Assembly: GCA_022829145.1 (NCBI GenBank)
Contig: CM040763.1
Location: 10,463,141 to 10,527,140, forward strand
Length of the DNA stretch: 64,000 nt
From: Albula goreensis
Taxonomy: Eukaryota > Chordata > Actinopteri > Albuliformes > Albulidae
Reading direction: 5' to 3'
The translations under genes were made by a program, and so were the position numbers. This document shows, piece after piece, positions 38,697 through 54,342 of this stretch. Under the pieces are notes generated by a model, which saw nothing but the letters and a program-made list of their open reading frames with translations, was not told the origin of the DNA and made no database searches. Numbering within the stretch: position 1 is the stretch's first letter; each line of letters starts with the position of its first letter.

Positions 38697-41600
38697 GATG
38701 GGTCCTAATTTTAAATTTCTCTGTTGAAAGAAAAAAAGAAAGCTCCTCAGATAGAAATAACTGTTATATATACAGTTTATAAAAGAGTTGCTTGACAGAA
38801 ATGCTACCAAAACCAGTGTTAATAAATGACACAAATAATACAATACTTATTATGTACAGGGTCCATCCAAAGCATTTCATTTTTTCTGTCACACATTTTA
38901 ATGGTTCATCATCTCATAATACTTTCCTTAATTGTAGGTTTTGCCATACATTAAATTATGTCATTAGTATAAACTCCATTGACAACAGCTGTTAATCATT
39001 TCCGTTTCTCTTTATGCCATCTGGTAGTTTCTTCCAGAGAAATCTGTGGGTCACATAAAATTAAATCTGACAACTGAATTAATATGACACGAAACACTGT
39101 GGGTTGAAATGCAAGCTATTTCGCTTAATGAAAAATATAACCAGCAGAAATGCATTATTTCGAGCCTTAATATTACCTAAGGTTCTACTGAAAGGCATTG
39201 TGTGATTTCTGAATCTTGTCAGTTTATTGTACATCAGATGTACACTTAGACAGGAGGGAAACAGCCAGCTGGGTAGGTTGTAAGCTAATGATTATTGGAT
39301 GATTGTATAATTAGTTATGCCATCAACAGGGAGACTAATCATAAGTAGATCTTTTCGTTTCCTACTATATTAAACAACAGAACATTTCAATTACCAATAA
39401 ATCTGTCAAAAATAATGGCATGGATATCGTTTTTCACATCCCTCCTTCCATATACATAATGTATTGTAAGATTTTTTGACAAATTCGTAGACAGTGTTTG
39501 AACAGCAAATACACATTTATTACTCATCCATTACCAAGTATAAAGATGCATCTACAAGTCTGAATCTGCGCTATCCACCAAATATTAGATTTTATTGTGT
39601 TATTTTTAAATTATTTCATGACAGAAGCTCCTATCTGAACCTGACAGTAACACACTGATAAACTCCCTATCATCCATCTATGTATTCTGTCCTATGTACA
39701 GAGGCTGTAAGATCCCCTCACTTTGATACATTGTTCTCACATTTTTTTAAAGGAACAGATTTTGTGATATGGATGCTGTGACATGAGAACATTATTTTAC
39801 TCAGACTGTCAAAAATGACAATGTGCAGAATATGGCACATTTGCAAATATCTATTAATTTATATAGCGTTACACAGATCAAATGCCATAAATTAAGTCTG
39901 CAACCCAAGAGAACAGCCAGGGATAGTATAATTTAAAAATATTGAGGTGGAAGTATGCCTAAAACTGTGCAAAAATATTTCTAGTTGACAGCCGAAAAAC
40001 CTGAATTTAAATATGTTTAATAATGCAAAAGATGGAAAAGTGACAACTTCATACTCTCAAACTCTCAGTCATTTTATGTTTCTTATTCTTCCTTTACACT
40101 TCTATCTACAGCTTCCACCAGAGTGCCATCAAAATGTTTAGCACCAGGCCTGGAGTGTGTCACTGCCTTGTTATTTGCATGAATTGTTTTGTATTCTACT
40201 CCTCCTATCTGGCCTTAAATCTAATTGTACCAAAATTGCTGCTCTGCAGAAAGCTCTCACAGCCTCATGGGAAGTCTCTTTTTTCCAGTCAGCCTTACTT
40301 CTGATCTCATTTATTTCGTATCATGTCAGATCTGCGAATTAGTATAAACCTCCACACAGACAATTTCAGCATCAACTGTGACATGGAAACATAAAAAAGT
40401 TACATTGCATAACACTAAGCATGAAAATAATTTGTAACAAAAACAATAAATGAAACTTTGAAGCTGTTTGGGAGAACCATGCAATCGTTACTTCCTTCCA
40501 TGCATTCAGATGGTCATTTTTAAATGAATTCTAAAAATATATTTCTTAAATGGCAACCATATGGCTCCGCCACAGCCTAGTCCATTAATTCTACTTTACA
40601 AAGAAAAATATTTTATCCTAAAACAAACACAGAAGTGTAAAATTACAAATTGCAGGATATTGATTGATTTGGACAAGGGCATTTAATAATGTGTTCATTA
40701 TCTGCAAATGATGGGCTAAATGACAGAGCATGCAGTGTAATGTTTTAAAGCTGCCTTTAGAGAGGAGCTGGGGGCTCCGCAGATTGGCGATCAATAAGGA
40801 GGGAACATGGATATGGCTGAAGCTGCTCTTGTTGCCATGGCGCTGCCAGAAGATGCACAAGCTATGAAATCAAAAAAAGAAAATGCAGGGATACTACTAT
40901 ATACCACCTCGTTTGAGACAAGATATCTTTGAATATGTGGACCTTGCCTTGGGCTTTGTTTATTTTATTTTAGTGAGCTTCTCACTTTTTGTTCCCCACC
41001 GTTCTGAGACTGGGGACTAAACCAGAACCAATTTATACGGTTACTTTTAAGTGTGATAAATGTCTTTGCACTCTGGAATTTCAGCAGGAAAAGGCGTATG
41101 GTAGTCTTGCTAACCTCAGTTTTTCTTTTGTTTTAAACTCCAATTAGAGAAGTACCCTTGACACAATACAGAATAATTCTGGTGTTTCCTCACTTCTGCT
41201 GCACAGGCTTTTCAGTGACGTCCCAATACTGTTGGATAACCTTTCGCTGATTCAACAGTTTTGTGAAAATGTATAATTAATTGAGGTTTTCTACTGAATT
41301 AATCAGCACACCAGACAGACTTTACTCCAAGTTCACCATCTGGACAACTGCAAGTAAATCATCATGATTATCAACATTTAGATAACAAGGATTTCCTGTG
41401 TGAGCATACAATCTGGATCACAAAAATTACTACATATCTATAATCACTATACACAATGGGGAAAATCAGAAACAGACTGCGCTCTCAACGTTAAATGTCT
41501 TGATGATTTATAACTTAAAATATACATATATTAGCTTACAGAGCCTGAGATGCAGATGAAGTAATGCATTGTCACCATTTGCCTGTTTTTGGATGCTTCT

Positions 41601-42535
41601 GCCAACTTTGGAAAATTGTGAATTTGATACAGCAGGATTTCATTGTGTTTCAACACAGCAATAACACAGCAATGCCTAACTGGCAAATCCCACTTCATAT
41701 TTAGACCCAGTTTTTAAAATATATATTTTGTGTCCATTTCATTGTGAACACTGACCTTATCCAAGGCAAGACAGGCCTACCAATTTTTGGATGTTGTGCT
41801 ATGGTCGATTTTATGATTTTTTTATGATTTTATGACTGGATGATTTATGTCTTGGTCTTGGTCAGATTTTTGGCAGAAATGCCACTCATAGGAAGATTCC
41901 CTTCTGTTAAAAACTTTCACCATATGGCTCTGACTGTGGTTCGGTAAAGCTCCATTGGCTTAGAAATAGCTTTCAATCCGTTTCCAGACTGACAGGCATC
42001 AATAACTTTTTGTCATTGTACTATCTTGTGCCTGTAGATTCTCCGTGCAAACAACTTCATACTGACTGCAAATTACTCAGATTAATACAGGGCAGGGTTG
42101 ACCTACATCAAGCTTAATTATTTGACAAAGTATAAAAGCTGGCCCTAATAACTCTGTTAATTGTGTTGGGTTAATTAGAGAGGTAATAACATGTTCACAC
42201 CTACACGTTCCATTACCTTGCACAGTGAACAAAATAAAAAAGCTCACGGGTAAAACAGCTGCGCCTGACCATGAAAGTGAACCGACAACCCCTAATTTGC
42301 AGGTCCACTTTCTAACTCTTTACATTGCACTATGCTGTTATAAGACTTTCTGTTGTAACAAGGCTTAAATGGAATGTGTACCTCAAATAACTATAAAATG
42401 TGGATGAAGATTAAAAAAACCTGCCTGCAGCTGTTGCAAAGTTATTTTTGGCATTTACAAAACAAGTACAAGTATCTCTGGGGATGCTTTAATAATCATA
42501 TTAATGGAGTACTGTGTGTGCTTTTGGCTATAGTA

Positions 42536-42550
42536 CAGGTAGATGGCAGC
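42536..42550 (+). promoter_or_regulatory. CTCF-like motif
   Basis: CAGGTAGATGGCAGC matches 13 of 15 positions of CCASYAGRKGGCRSY. It misses the second C and the A. Confidence 0.25.
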
Positions 42551-42682
42551 TGAGATTTAGAATGGTATTCACATAACATTCTGCCAGGAGGTGACTGTAC
42601 TTGAAAGTAGACAGTACACTGTAAAAGTACAGAGAGGAGCATCCTGAAAAATGTGCTGTCCTTCTTCTCCCCTCCCAACTCT

Positions 42683-42720
42683 GGGGTGGGGGTGGGGGGT
42701 GGGTGGGGGTTGTGAGGGGT
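42683..42720 (+). repeat. G-run cluster, potential G-quadruplex
   Basis: GGGGTGGGGGTGGGGGGTGGGTGGGGG gives five G-runs separated by single T. This is a textbook G4 pattern on the plus strand, leaving a C-rich pre-mRNA. Confidence 0.85.
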
Positions 42721-45670
42721 GTTAATCACTGATCAAAGACTTACTTCAAAAGATTTAGTCTCTGGGCTCAAGAAACATACTGCTCTTAGTTTTCTCCATC
42801 TGATACCCCTAGCACAATAACAAGACACTCATAATGAAACAATTCCCTGTCTCCTGGAATTCAAAGTACAAATACGGACAGACATTTGGTCCAACAGAAG
42901 GGTGTAGAGATTAAATATTTAACTTGTGTTTGATAAATCACAGTGGAGCCTTCTCTGCTTCATGTATTCAGACACACGTTATACCGGGGTTTCTCAAACT
43001 GGGTCAGGATCATGGGACAAGAGGTGTATACTGGTTTTTGTTCCAGCAGTAGTGACCGTGAAATTCCAATGAGCTATTATTCTGTTTTAATTAGACACTT
43101 CTAAAATCCAGTCAAGGATTCTATATCCTCTTTAGGTGTATTTACTGCAGAAATATTCATGTATGCTGTGAAAAATAATTCACATGCCAGGACCCCATAA
43201 GTCAGGTCACCTAATGCTTTTGTTTGCTGTGCAATAAGTAATAACTTTAGAAAGAGTAAGTCCTTTAGAAAAAAGCTCTAAACGAAATGTTCCAATCATT
43301 TTTAATAATTTCTACATTGAGTTAAATTATACTGACAGGTGAAATGAACTGGGTCCTGTTTGCCTTGAGTGTGGAAGCTTGGGCCCGGATCAAGGCCTGA
43401 GACACACAGCTATTCTAACATGCAAAATGCACTTAAGCAGTACAAGAAACAGGCCTGGATTCAGCACTTGGTCACTGAACCTCATCCATTTCTGTACAAA
43501 AAGATTTAAATTATAGAGCAATGAAAATGACCAAATTATGTTACAACTTACATTTTCAACAACCTTAATCACTCAAGAGATTCATTTTAACAAAACCCAG
43601 TATTTACAAGAGCCCCAGGGACAGAGATTGAGAGACAGTTCATTATACCTATACATAGCTATACCATCATTTTTTCTTTCAAAAAGTGACCTTTTTAACA
43701 TGCAGTTTAAGCAGCATGTAATTACTTTTTTTTCCTACCAAACTATCTGTATGATTTAAGATTGATTTACATTTTTAAAGGATACAGAAACATGTTCCAT
43801 AGATTTTAGGAGTGAGTGGCTGCACTCAGCACAGGCTCCGAGCTCTTTAAATATCAGATTGGCTTGTCTTTATGTCAACGTGTCATGGAGCTGGAATGTC
43901 CATTAAATAATATACATTTCAATACATTTTGATTTTAAAATGTGGATTTAAAATCAAACTGGATGAAATGAAAAAAAGGAAAGCCAGTTACACCACTGTT
44001 AGCACTGTGGCATTGGCTGGCCTGATCCTGCTCCACTCGATCTTTTGGGTTTTTGAGTTTTGGGACATATTATAACTGTGGTTCACAACTATAACCAATG
44101 TAAATATTCCCTATGTGGTCAATGATGTACTAGCCTGAGGCTGAGAAGGGAACACTGTTAGGAGTTGCTTTAAAGCTGAAATGTTTGCTTACAGTTCCAC
44201 AAAACAAGGTACTCATTAAAAAATGGCACATAATAAAAATGATGGAGAAGGTAGGAAGGTAGGATAATGTATAATTAAAAAAAAGAGAAAAACGAAAACT
44301 TGGGATTATTACTTATACCTAAGGCAGACACAGCCGTACAGCAGGAGCTGTTCCTAAAATGTCCTCGTTATTGTGTGACAATCCATGAGGAAGGTGTAAA
44401 ACTAGACTAGAAATACAGTCTTCAACATCCTTACATTGAGTTTTGTTTTAAACTTGTTTGTGACCCATCAATGAGTATGCCTTGAGCTCTGAACAAACTG
44501 AATTTTTCATCATAATATTTTAAACACAAAACTTAAAGTACTTCTTACTATTTTGTTTATAGCTTTCAGCAAAAGTGAAAAAAAATCATCAATAATCTTT
44601 AAAATGTCATCAAGGGCCATTACAACCATTTGTAGCAGTGCCCATGACTGTTAATGTCTTCTTATACATGTAACTCTCAAGCAAGTTGTCCAGCTTCTAC
44701 AGAAAGACAACTCTGAAACCAGAAAGAACCTTAGCGTCACGATGATTGCCATGTCTATAAAAAGCTGTCATACATAAGTCTAAGCACCTGGATCATTCTT
44801 TTGACTTGTAACTTTAGCGAAGCGTTGCATGTTCTCTTTTCAAACTCGACCTTTCATAAGTCTTGTTGTCATTCAGAGTCTGCCATGTCTGCCTCTTTGT
44901 CATCTCACAAACTGAACAGGGAAAAGTTGACATGAATAAACAGGAATCAATGAGGAAATATGCCTACAGCATATGCAGTGTTGTATGAGTTGTTGTGCTG
45001 TCACTACTAACTCAAATTGCCATAAGTAATCAAATACTGAATTTTCAAGCATAATCTCAATAAATAGACTGAACCTCGCAACATGCTCTGGAAAAGAATG
45101 GATTTCAGAAGATATATTTTAAAACTGCAAAAATAAGTACACCAATATAAAGATACTATTTGTGACAACAACTCATATTAGCAGCATAAATGTAGCTGTC
45201 TTCAGAGTATCCCCATGCAGCTCATGAAAATCAGATTTGCCACGAAATGGCTTTTTGAAGCGATCCTGTTTCTTTTCTATGCACAGTATTGCTGTTCGGA
45301 TACACCAGCAGATTGTGTACGGTGGGATATTTGGACACATTCCGAAATATACAGCAGTGGAATGGGCCTTTAAACTGGACCTTCAGCTGGAGCAGGTCTT
45401 ATCCTGATCTACAAAGTGAAGGGCTTCTCATTGCTAATGGGAAATCTTTCACACTTTTCTTTTATTATACACAGAATTTATATCATTTTGTTAGAATTAA
45501 AAATCAAGTCACAGAAAATACAAATACAAGCCTTCTTTACTTGTAAAGAAAAGCTATGTATTGTTTGCATACTATTCAAATGACAAATGTACACAGCACA
45601 GCAGGACAGAATAGCCTGTTTCTAGTGCACTACGTTAATATGTGGCATTTGTCTCAAACACACTTTAAAC

Positions 45671-45712
45671 TGATGATGATGATGATGATGATTATTATTA
45701 TTATTATTATTA
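45671..45712 (+). repeat. compound trinucleotide array (TGA)n-(TTA)n
   Basis: About seven GAT/TGA units switch directly into about seven ATT units. It looks as if the (ATT) phase arose from the (ATG) phase by a G-to-T change that then expanded. Confidence 0.95.
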
Positions 45713-48700
45713 CTAAATAACAGAAGCCAGATTAAGTAGTTTTAAAGATTGTTCTTAGATGTTTTCCTGTAATTTACCCTGTGAAAGTGGAGGGCATGAA
45801 ACTCAAAAATTTCAAGCTACTAAAAACTACTTCAAGCAGAAACCTGTGTCTGTCAGGAGGCCCTTGATCCTTTGCTAATCTGATGTCATTGCTGACCTTT
45901 CCTGAGACAGCAACACTACGCAGAAAATGGCAAGAAGGGGCCGCATTCAAGCATTAACCCACTGAGCCATATTTCCACAGGCGTTTCTATTCAAGCACAG
46001 GATTAAAAGGCAAAACAATGCTAAAAATATTGTAGGACTGAAATTTTCCCCAATGCCACACAGAGGATGTCGTTGTTTTAGAAATACAAAGAATGCATTA
46101 CACTGAAAAAGTCTGCCAAATAAACAGTGCTAAATGTGCTTTTGTATTAATGTTGTAAAGTGTTTCCAATTTTCTCTTTCACTTCTTTTTTTAGAAAGTA
46201 AAAATCACCCATCCTGCCATAGAAATATATGTGACAACATGCTTTCCTCTATATTTCAGTTTTTTAAATATATTTTCCTCTATTTGTGTATGTGTGTGTC
46301 TGTATGTATATGTATAAATTACAAGCAACATTCCTGTCAATGCCTCAATGCATCAAGCTAACTTTAATAGGGCTTCACTCAGAGACTCTTCACTCACACA
46401 GATCTTGAGTCTCACAATTCATTCTCTCACAGAACGGCTGAAGTATCTGACATGTATTAATCTTGTGACATAAAGCAACATTGACCCAAATTCCATATAC
46501 ATGATTTCCATTTGCTTTGTGTTAGCATGCAGCAACCCGTGAATTTCGGGCTGTTTGTTTACGTTCTGTTTGATGGAATTCATCTTCAAACATCAGCATG
46601 CAGAACACAAAGGCCGACACCATATATCTACACGCGGGGATTTGGTTGTCTTGTAAAATTCCAATTATAATAGTCAAATTACTTTCACCATCCTCTGTAA
46701 CCTGAGACACCTCTTCAGACTGCACCTGTGTTAATCAAACAGTGGTGAGCCTGGAAGGTTGAATGGAACCAGGTGTGCGCCAAGCATTTTTCTTTTTTTA
46801 ATTTCTCTTAATAGCTTACAACTGGTTATTATGAATGATTATTTTTTGGATTGACCATCTGTTCAAACTATACGTTGGTTCCAAGAATCAGGGCATCCTT
46901 TGCCTCGTGCCCAATATTAACTGATCACTGTAAACCCAACAGACCACTAAACCCTTATTATAACTGAAGCAGCTGTCCCAAAATCCATAATCTGTCCCAG
47001 AAGCCACACGAAAGCAATAATATTAGGTACAGCCGTTCCATTTACAACATTGTTCTTTGGTTGAGCAAATTCAAGGTTTGAATTAGTCTGTTGCATTCAC
47101 AATTAAATGCCAAAATTGGACCAATTACTGGAGTGTTTTATGTGTATTTTTAGAACTGTTTCCTACCTTGAGGCACACATTTTATTGTGTTTCACATTGA
47201 GGCCTGGTAGGTCAGTCTTTTACACCAACAACACGATTATGAATTAGATGTGCACATATCTAGTGTCACCTACCTGCAGGCAAATGTCCTCAGGTATACA
47301 TTCAATCTTATCACTAATTCCACCTCATTTATCAAATTTTAAGGATGCTAAGAAAGTTTTTCTCCAGTACTGACACTTTGCATTCCATTACTGATATGTG
47401 AGTCTACCAGTCAATTAGACCAACTAAATTACAAAGAAACAAATGTGCACAATGCTGAAAACACAACAGCAAAGGAGGAAAAATGACTCCCTTTAGCCCT
47501 TCCCCTACACACCCTTCTGACTACACAGTGCAGGCTCAACCTCGCCAGTTGAATAGCACTGTAAAACAGTTTAAGTCATTTTATGCAACGCAATCCACAT
47601 TTGTGTTGGGGACTATCTTTTGATATTTTGCCTATTTATTTTCTAAACCATATTATTGTGCGAGGTGATACTTATTTCTGATAATTACTATGAATGGGTA
47701 AGCTATGTTTGCTATTTCCTTAAATCATAGCATTTGTTCACAGAGCATCTCCTGTACACTTTGTGATCTCATTTTTCTCTGGCCTCTATCTGTAATGTTT
47801 TACTCAATATTACTTCCCCCTATAAACGCTGGAAGGAAAAAGCCAGGGGAAATGCGACTAATGCATCATTCTGACACATTTATTGTTTAGCGAGTGTTGT
47901 GCAGTCTGCTATTTCTGATATAATAAATGTTTACTGTATATCTGCTTTAATGAACGCCCGAGGCAGCAACACTTGTTAATATACTGGAGTGAAAGAAGGT
48001 AACTATAGTAGAAGGTTAATCTTGGCGGGCTGAACAAACACAACAATTAGATTTAAACTCAGCCTGAAGAATGACATTCTGTCACTTTGCTAAAGGAGGC
48101 CTGTGTTTTTCATTGCAACTTTTTGGTTATGGTACACCGTAAGCCCTGCAGCGTCCCATGTTAACATCAGCACCACTAGCAGATGCAAATGCATGAGCTT
48201 GCCCTTTAATTATGATTGAATTACCCAAAGAATTAATTAAACAGTACAGAGAGGGAAACAGACCACTCTGAGGTATGCTAATATTGCAAGGGATACAACA
48301 GCACTTCCAAAGCATGCAAACACATAAAAATGACTATTAATTATAGGTGACACAGTCAATAAATATGTGCACAAATGGGACGATGTGTACGCACATTTAT
48401 TGATGGTATCGATATAGTTTCAAGTAACACTGCTACAAATATCATGTTGCACAGTTTTCCATGAGCAAGGATTATTCACGCAACACAGATCTATAGGTGA
48501 ACTAAATTAACAAAGATTGATCCAGATCTGCTGTAACCTGAATCTGTGAAACGTCATCTTTTATTGACAGAGTCATATGCTGCAGCTTTTCCTTAAATAT
48601 ACAAAGTTAATTATGAGCTGGATTTTAACATCGCGGTCTTGTTCTAATGAAAGTGCTTACAAATCACACTTTGTGCTTTGTATACTGATTTCCTACAGCC

Positions 48701-49292
48701 GTGAATAAAAGGGAACTACTGTTTTTTTTATCTGCCTGACAATCATTCACATCTTGTTATGTTCAGAATGGAGCTCAAATGCAAATGTAGTCGCAGTTAT
48801 CCAAAAGGGACCATTATGTCAAAGTATGAAAAGTTTAGCACACTGAAACAGAAAATGAAGAGTGGCCTGTTTGAAGAAACAGCAGTGTCCCAGCTGAGCT
48901 CTCTTACTTTGTAAAGTACTATTTGAATGAGCTCTATTCGGTTGGTTTGCTCAGCAAATTTACAAAGTTTATACCCAAGCCGCATTGCAATGTGAGACAA
49001 ACGGCTGCCTAAACACACTGAACCCTGAGACGGAGAACCTGTGCACAGTGATTCAAACAGGAAAATGATTTATGTCAATGCAGGCTTATACCAAAATAAC
49101 CCTTTCTTTAAAAATATACATTCTGACATATGCATAACACAGCTATGTGACTTGCACTTCTATTTCCCCTGCATGGCAGTGCTGTGCATTATTGCATATT
49201 CCTGTGACTTTTATATTTTAAACCAGGGACATGAATGTTTCAAAATTATAAGGCACTAATATTTGATAAAAGTAGTAGAACAACCTCTTTCA

Positions 49293-49330
49293 CTGTACTG
49301 TACTGTACTGTACTGCACTGCGCTACACTG
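49293..49330 (+). repeat. (CTGTA)n pentanucleotide array decaying to CTGCA/CTACA
   Basis: Four or more CTGTA units are followed by variants (CTGCACTGCGCTACACTG). A short degenerate minisatellite. Confidence 0.9.
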
Positions 49331-50772
49331 CAATTAAAATATTGCCTCTCATGTTTACATCAGTAAGTTATTGCAACACTAATTCTGTCCACGGATGTTT
49401 CGGTGCTGCCCCTGAGCTGTACTGGGAAAAGAGACTGGAATAAACCCCTTTCACTCAGTGTTATCTCCTTGTAACTCATGCTGGAAAACTAACAATGCTT
49501 GGAGGCTTGTGTCCATTATGATTAATGACACCTTGCGTGGCCTTTGTGTGTCAATGCCTTTCCAGCACTTTAAAAGTTTCCAAGGTTATTATTTCTCCCA
49601 AAGTAACCCAATAACAATGAGATACCCTTCGGAAGCACAGTTCTGCGTTCAAAAGTGTGCTGCCAGAAAGACATCGCTGCTCCATTCAAGGACGATTACA
49701 GCAATTCAAAACATCAGACTTGAATTAAATGTGTCCCTTGTCCTTGTAAGAATGTGGCATTCTTACTCACTGTTAGGGATTAAATTTGTGTATTTTTTTT
49801 CACATCTCACCTCATATGATACCATCATTCATTAGGGCAAGTTTTACAAATTGAAATAGAGGACAATCAAAGAGGCCATCGTGAAGGCACACATGAATTT
49901 TACATTTAAATAAAATTTAATTCCGATACATAGGCCTTCAATCAACTTCTGCTTTTAACTTTGTATAACACTAGGTACAACTTTATGTTCTTTATTATCT
50001 ACAAAGTCTCTCACAGTTTGCACTCATACTTTCAGTTTGCACTTTCAATTCACTTTGAAGTGCATTTACTGTTGTAGCTACATTGAATTTCATTATATGA
50101 ATGCATTACATATATTGGAATTGTTTTCCAATAACCATAAGGGCTGCCAAATTAATAAAATAACTCTGATCAGTACACCTAAATGAGAAAGCCAAGTATT
50201 TGTGAAAGCCAAGTCATTTGGATGAGGCTCAAATGTATTTCACCCCATGTTTCCTGTGTATATTTAAACACATGCCTATTCCATTGGTATTGTATATGGC
50301 ATATAAACTACATGCAATTTATTTGCTTTGGTTTATTATTAAGATGTTCATTCACAATTGTGTATGATGTCTTCTTTTTAAGACAAAAAGATTTACAGTC
50401 ATACATAAATGTAAGCTAAATTCTAAATGCTGATATTGTGCCTTACTTACTATTTTAAGAATATTGAAAAGTAAAATAACTGATTGCGATTTCTCTAGTT
50501 CAGATAAGACTTGTGTTCAGCTTCCGCTAATTTAAATAGTCCATTTCCAAACACAATTTGAGAAAGCAAAATAAATTAAATTCCTGCCCAACAAGCTTAG
50601 CAATTATGGAAGCTTATCACATTCACATTTTACACTAAATATCACCCGGAAGCATCTTACATAGTGGGCACGGGATACTTTCGCACTTTACGTTTATCTC
50701 TCCTTGGGGTAATGTGTAATATTTTGGCCAATATGGATGAGTAATTACTCCATATGCACATATGTTTATGCA

Positions 50773-50774
<2 letters not shown>

Positions 50775-50828
<54 letters not shown>
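50775..50828 (+). repeat. (CA)n microsatellite, about 27 units
   Basis: A pure CA array ending in AAATAAATT. Same orientation as the other long arrays. The poly-Cys-Val frame on the minus strand is an artefact. Confidence 0.98.
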
Positions 50829-50830
<2 letters not shown>

Positions 50831-51170
50831 TAAATTAACATTGACAAATGGGTGTGGATGTGTAACCCATTAAGTGAAAGAGAATCCAAAGGGCATTCAT
50901 ATAAAAACCATTCATACATGCAAAACAGAAAATAGTAATACTCATATACTGAAATGTATAGTTTTAATGAATGTACATCTGTTTTCCCTTTCCTGTACGC
51001 TTTCGCATTCTCTGCTTCTCTCAACCTAGATGTTAAGCATTCCTAAATGCTAATTTACCCCATTTAAGCACGATTAAATGTGCATCATTTTGCCTGTGCT
51101 GTGGAAGCTAGCTGAGAGAAGGCTCATTCCCACTTCTAGCTTAATGGCAACTCAGCATTCCCTTGGGCTT

Positions 51171-51180
51171 TGACTCAGCA
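51171..51180 (+). promoter_or_regulatory. NF-E2/MARE-like site
   Basis: TGACTCAGCA is an exact match to the NF-E2/bZIP-Maf consensus. It sits in a complex-sequence block (51050-51200) that also contains GCTAGCTGAG. A 10-base match by itself is weak evidence of use. Confidence 0.25.
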
Positions 51181-54100
51181 GAATTTGCAATATATTCCTT
51201 CTGATGAAACAAAAAAAAATATTTGACCAGGGGCTTGAACTGATGATTCAGAAAACATGCTAACGGGCTGCAGAAGTTTAATGTGAATCTATAATTACTT
51301 TTTGGCTCGGATCCAGCTGTGACACTTTTAAAAAAAGAGGCTCATACTGCAGGGGATACACTACACAGGACTCACAGTGCAGCCGCTGAAAGGGGCTGCC
51401 ATCCTTTTCAGCATGAATCATAGAGCTCTCATTCTGCATCTCCTTCTCAATGAAACTACTTAAACCACCATATTTTAGTCCCACATCTGCTGATGTTTAC
51501 TCTTTACAACCCTTTATGAGCACATATTCAGCCGGATTTATTGTGCTTGTTAGTGTACCTGCCGAGTGTTTATGTTTCAAGCGGACTGTGTTAAAGATTT
51601 CTAATTTGTCTTGACTTTGGCCTCTACAAGCGGGCGGTGAAAGCTATTAAGCAAATTGAATGTGTTTTGCTTATTTGACCCTAAGTTAAAAAGCTTATGG
51701 AGTATCACTAACAACCACACTAATTAAAAAGAAGGGATATTTCATCCTAAACAGGCATTTAAGAGTCATCCAGTTTGAGAGAAGAATAAATACTAAAGGC
51801 GTTCTAATTACTCTTAAGCACACACAAGAGCACGCTGATCTGGAAAGATTCATACACAGACGGGAAAAAAAAACAAAAACTACATTTATAATTTTTCCAA
51901 TCTTTCAAAGTGTGTGGTTCTATTTTACAGTGATTCCCAATGGCTCACAACAAGTCACTGCAATCATCGTGTGTATCACTCTTTGTGTACCACTTTGAAT
52001 ATGAGAAGAAATCAATTACTAGACTTCCTACATGTTTTCAGCCGAGAATAAAGTGTTTATTAGAGAATAACAGTTTATTTATAAAAATGGTGCATTGCCC
52101 CTTTAATGTACTAATGGTGAAAAATGGTCATGTTTTCTGGGTTACCTATAAAGCATATGTATATTTGGCATTTCTAATATAACGCTGTAAAACACTGGAG
52201 CAATATAATGGTAATGAGTGCACATGAAATACATTATAAAATGCATTGAAGATGCTGGCAATTGCAAGAGAGGTTATTTCATATAAACATTTGGGGAAAA
52301 TAGGTGTTTATGTTGGTACAGGCATGAGGGTAGTTTCAAACCCAGATGACCTCTGGGGTTTTTGCAAAGGAATGTTACAGTTTGTGATGTTGTTTTTCTA
52401 CAATTTGATTGGTTCTCGCAAGTTTCGGTGATATTATATTCCGTCATATTATAGGTCAGTGGTTGAGTTGTCAAAGGTTATGAGGTTGACAAATGAGTCT
52501 AGCACAAGGACATTGTTGTGGCTGGTTGTAATCACACCATTCAAATCGCACCATCCGGATTTTTCAGTGTCACTGTTCTCACTGTCCTTTGTACCAAAAG
52601 CAACACTTCTCCTTTTATTTTGTGCAGCTTTAACTCTGTCACAACCATGCAACATTCCACTATTAACACAAGAATGGATTATAAAAAAATCCCTTTCTAA
52701 ATTATAAACAGCTGCATTTACATTCAGTCAATTACTTTATGATAGAAAACGTCAATATATGGAACTATGTCCTGTTTTACTAACATTGAATCAATGCATA
52801 AGTCATTGATTTTATTAAGAATTTAATAATTACTTTTGGCTAAACGCTCAACATGCACATACTGTATATACTGCAACACACAAATTCACATTGCATTCAC
52901 AGTGGAAGAGAAGTGCTGCAAGCCTCCACAAATCATCTATTTGTTCATGCCATCTGCAGCTGGGGAGATACAACAATGTCATCACCATAATTACATTTCT
53001 AATCCCTGTGTAATACAGATAAATACTAGTGCAGTCTACATTAGTATATCTGTAGGGAAGCCTCATTCACAAGAGTGCTACAAAAACTATACAAATAACA
53101 GGTCATTTGTAACTCTGACAGACACAGAAACAAGGCTGTTTGCACATCCCCAGCCTGCTCCAGTGTACTCATATTGTAATTCTGACCTAAATGATGTGAT
53201 GTGTACATAAACACATTCAAAATACATTTGGAGCAAGTTCATTGGGCATCGCTCCAAAGGACAGTTGAGCAATATTCATCCAAATGTGAAACTGTTGTAT
53301 CAATTTGCTCATCTCGTGGTGCAGAGGGTACGGGGCGTAAAGGTGTCGTTCGTAGTACAGAGCTGCCAACTGACGTTACTGTCTTAGTTTGACCATTTTT
53401 ACTGACATACCTATTCTTAGTGGCAACTTTATTCCTTAGTTCAAGATGACTGGAAAGAACATTGTCTTTGTGCTTTGGCTTTTTGTGTACGTTTGGCATT
53501 TTAACTTGTAGTGATGGCCATCCATGCATGTTTGGCAAATGGGTGTGCTGCAGACAGATGCAACACTGACAGGCAAAGAAGGGTTTCATCAGTCTATAAA
53601 ATGATTCTTCATATCACATCTCAACAAGCACTCAAACTTTTTTTTTTAACAGATTTATGGACAGTTTTAGATTTGTCATATTTTTCGAGGATTAGCTGTG
53701 AATTCACAGACGGTTAGCATGTCTGATGTTGGGTCAAGCTGGGTACATCGAACTCCAGCCTTGGCAGCCAGCTGTCTGCTGGGTGGTCTGAGACATGGCC
53801 AGACACATGTCAGTCACCATGAAGCCAGCCCCGCAGATGACTGCTGTCAGCTCTTATATATGAGAGATGGCAATCTGTGTTCTGCAGACGGAACTGATTA
53901 ATCAGCCGTGTCGTTCTTCACCAAAATACAAGACAGGTCAGACTCCGATCAACTCATATCATCTGTGAGGTTTCGACTTTTTAAATTGCTTAAGCAAAAG
54001 TTTTATAATTAAAACATTTTAAAGAGGATTTTTTTTTTATTCAGGTGCCCATCTGAATCCGAATACTTCAATTTATTCAATTTTCAAATGAAACAATTTT

Positions 54101-54342
54101 CTTGAAGAAATAACAATTGTATTGGTTTGGACACAGTTTTGCAGTGACCTTGTCTACTGTCTTCTGAGGTTTTAACCACTGTTGTAGTAAAGAACTTTCA
54201 GCTGAAAAAACATGAACTCTCAATGTCTGGTACTGTTATCATTCTTCATTTCGCTATGAACAATGTCTTTGGCCTTGTGATCATATTTGGATTATTACTA
54301 TTTAAATTCATCTCTATGCCCCCTTCTCAGTCAGGTCCCCTG

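Noticed and set aside
53239-53589. 116-codon minus-strand open frame with a basic, Thr/Ser-rich C-terminal half
   Set aside because: A short run vaguely recalls an inward-rectifier channel segment, but the match is only a few residues, no flanking exon or splice site supports it, and frames of this length are common here.
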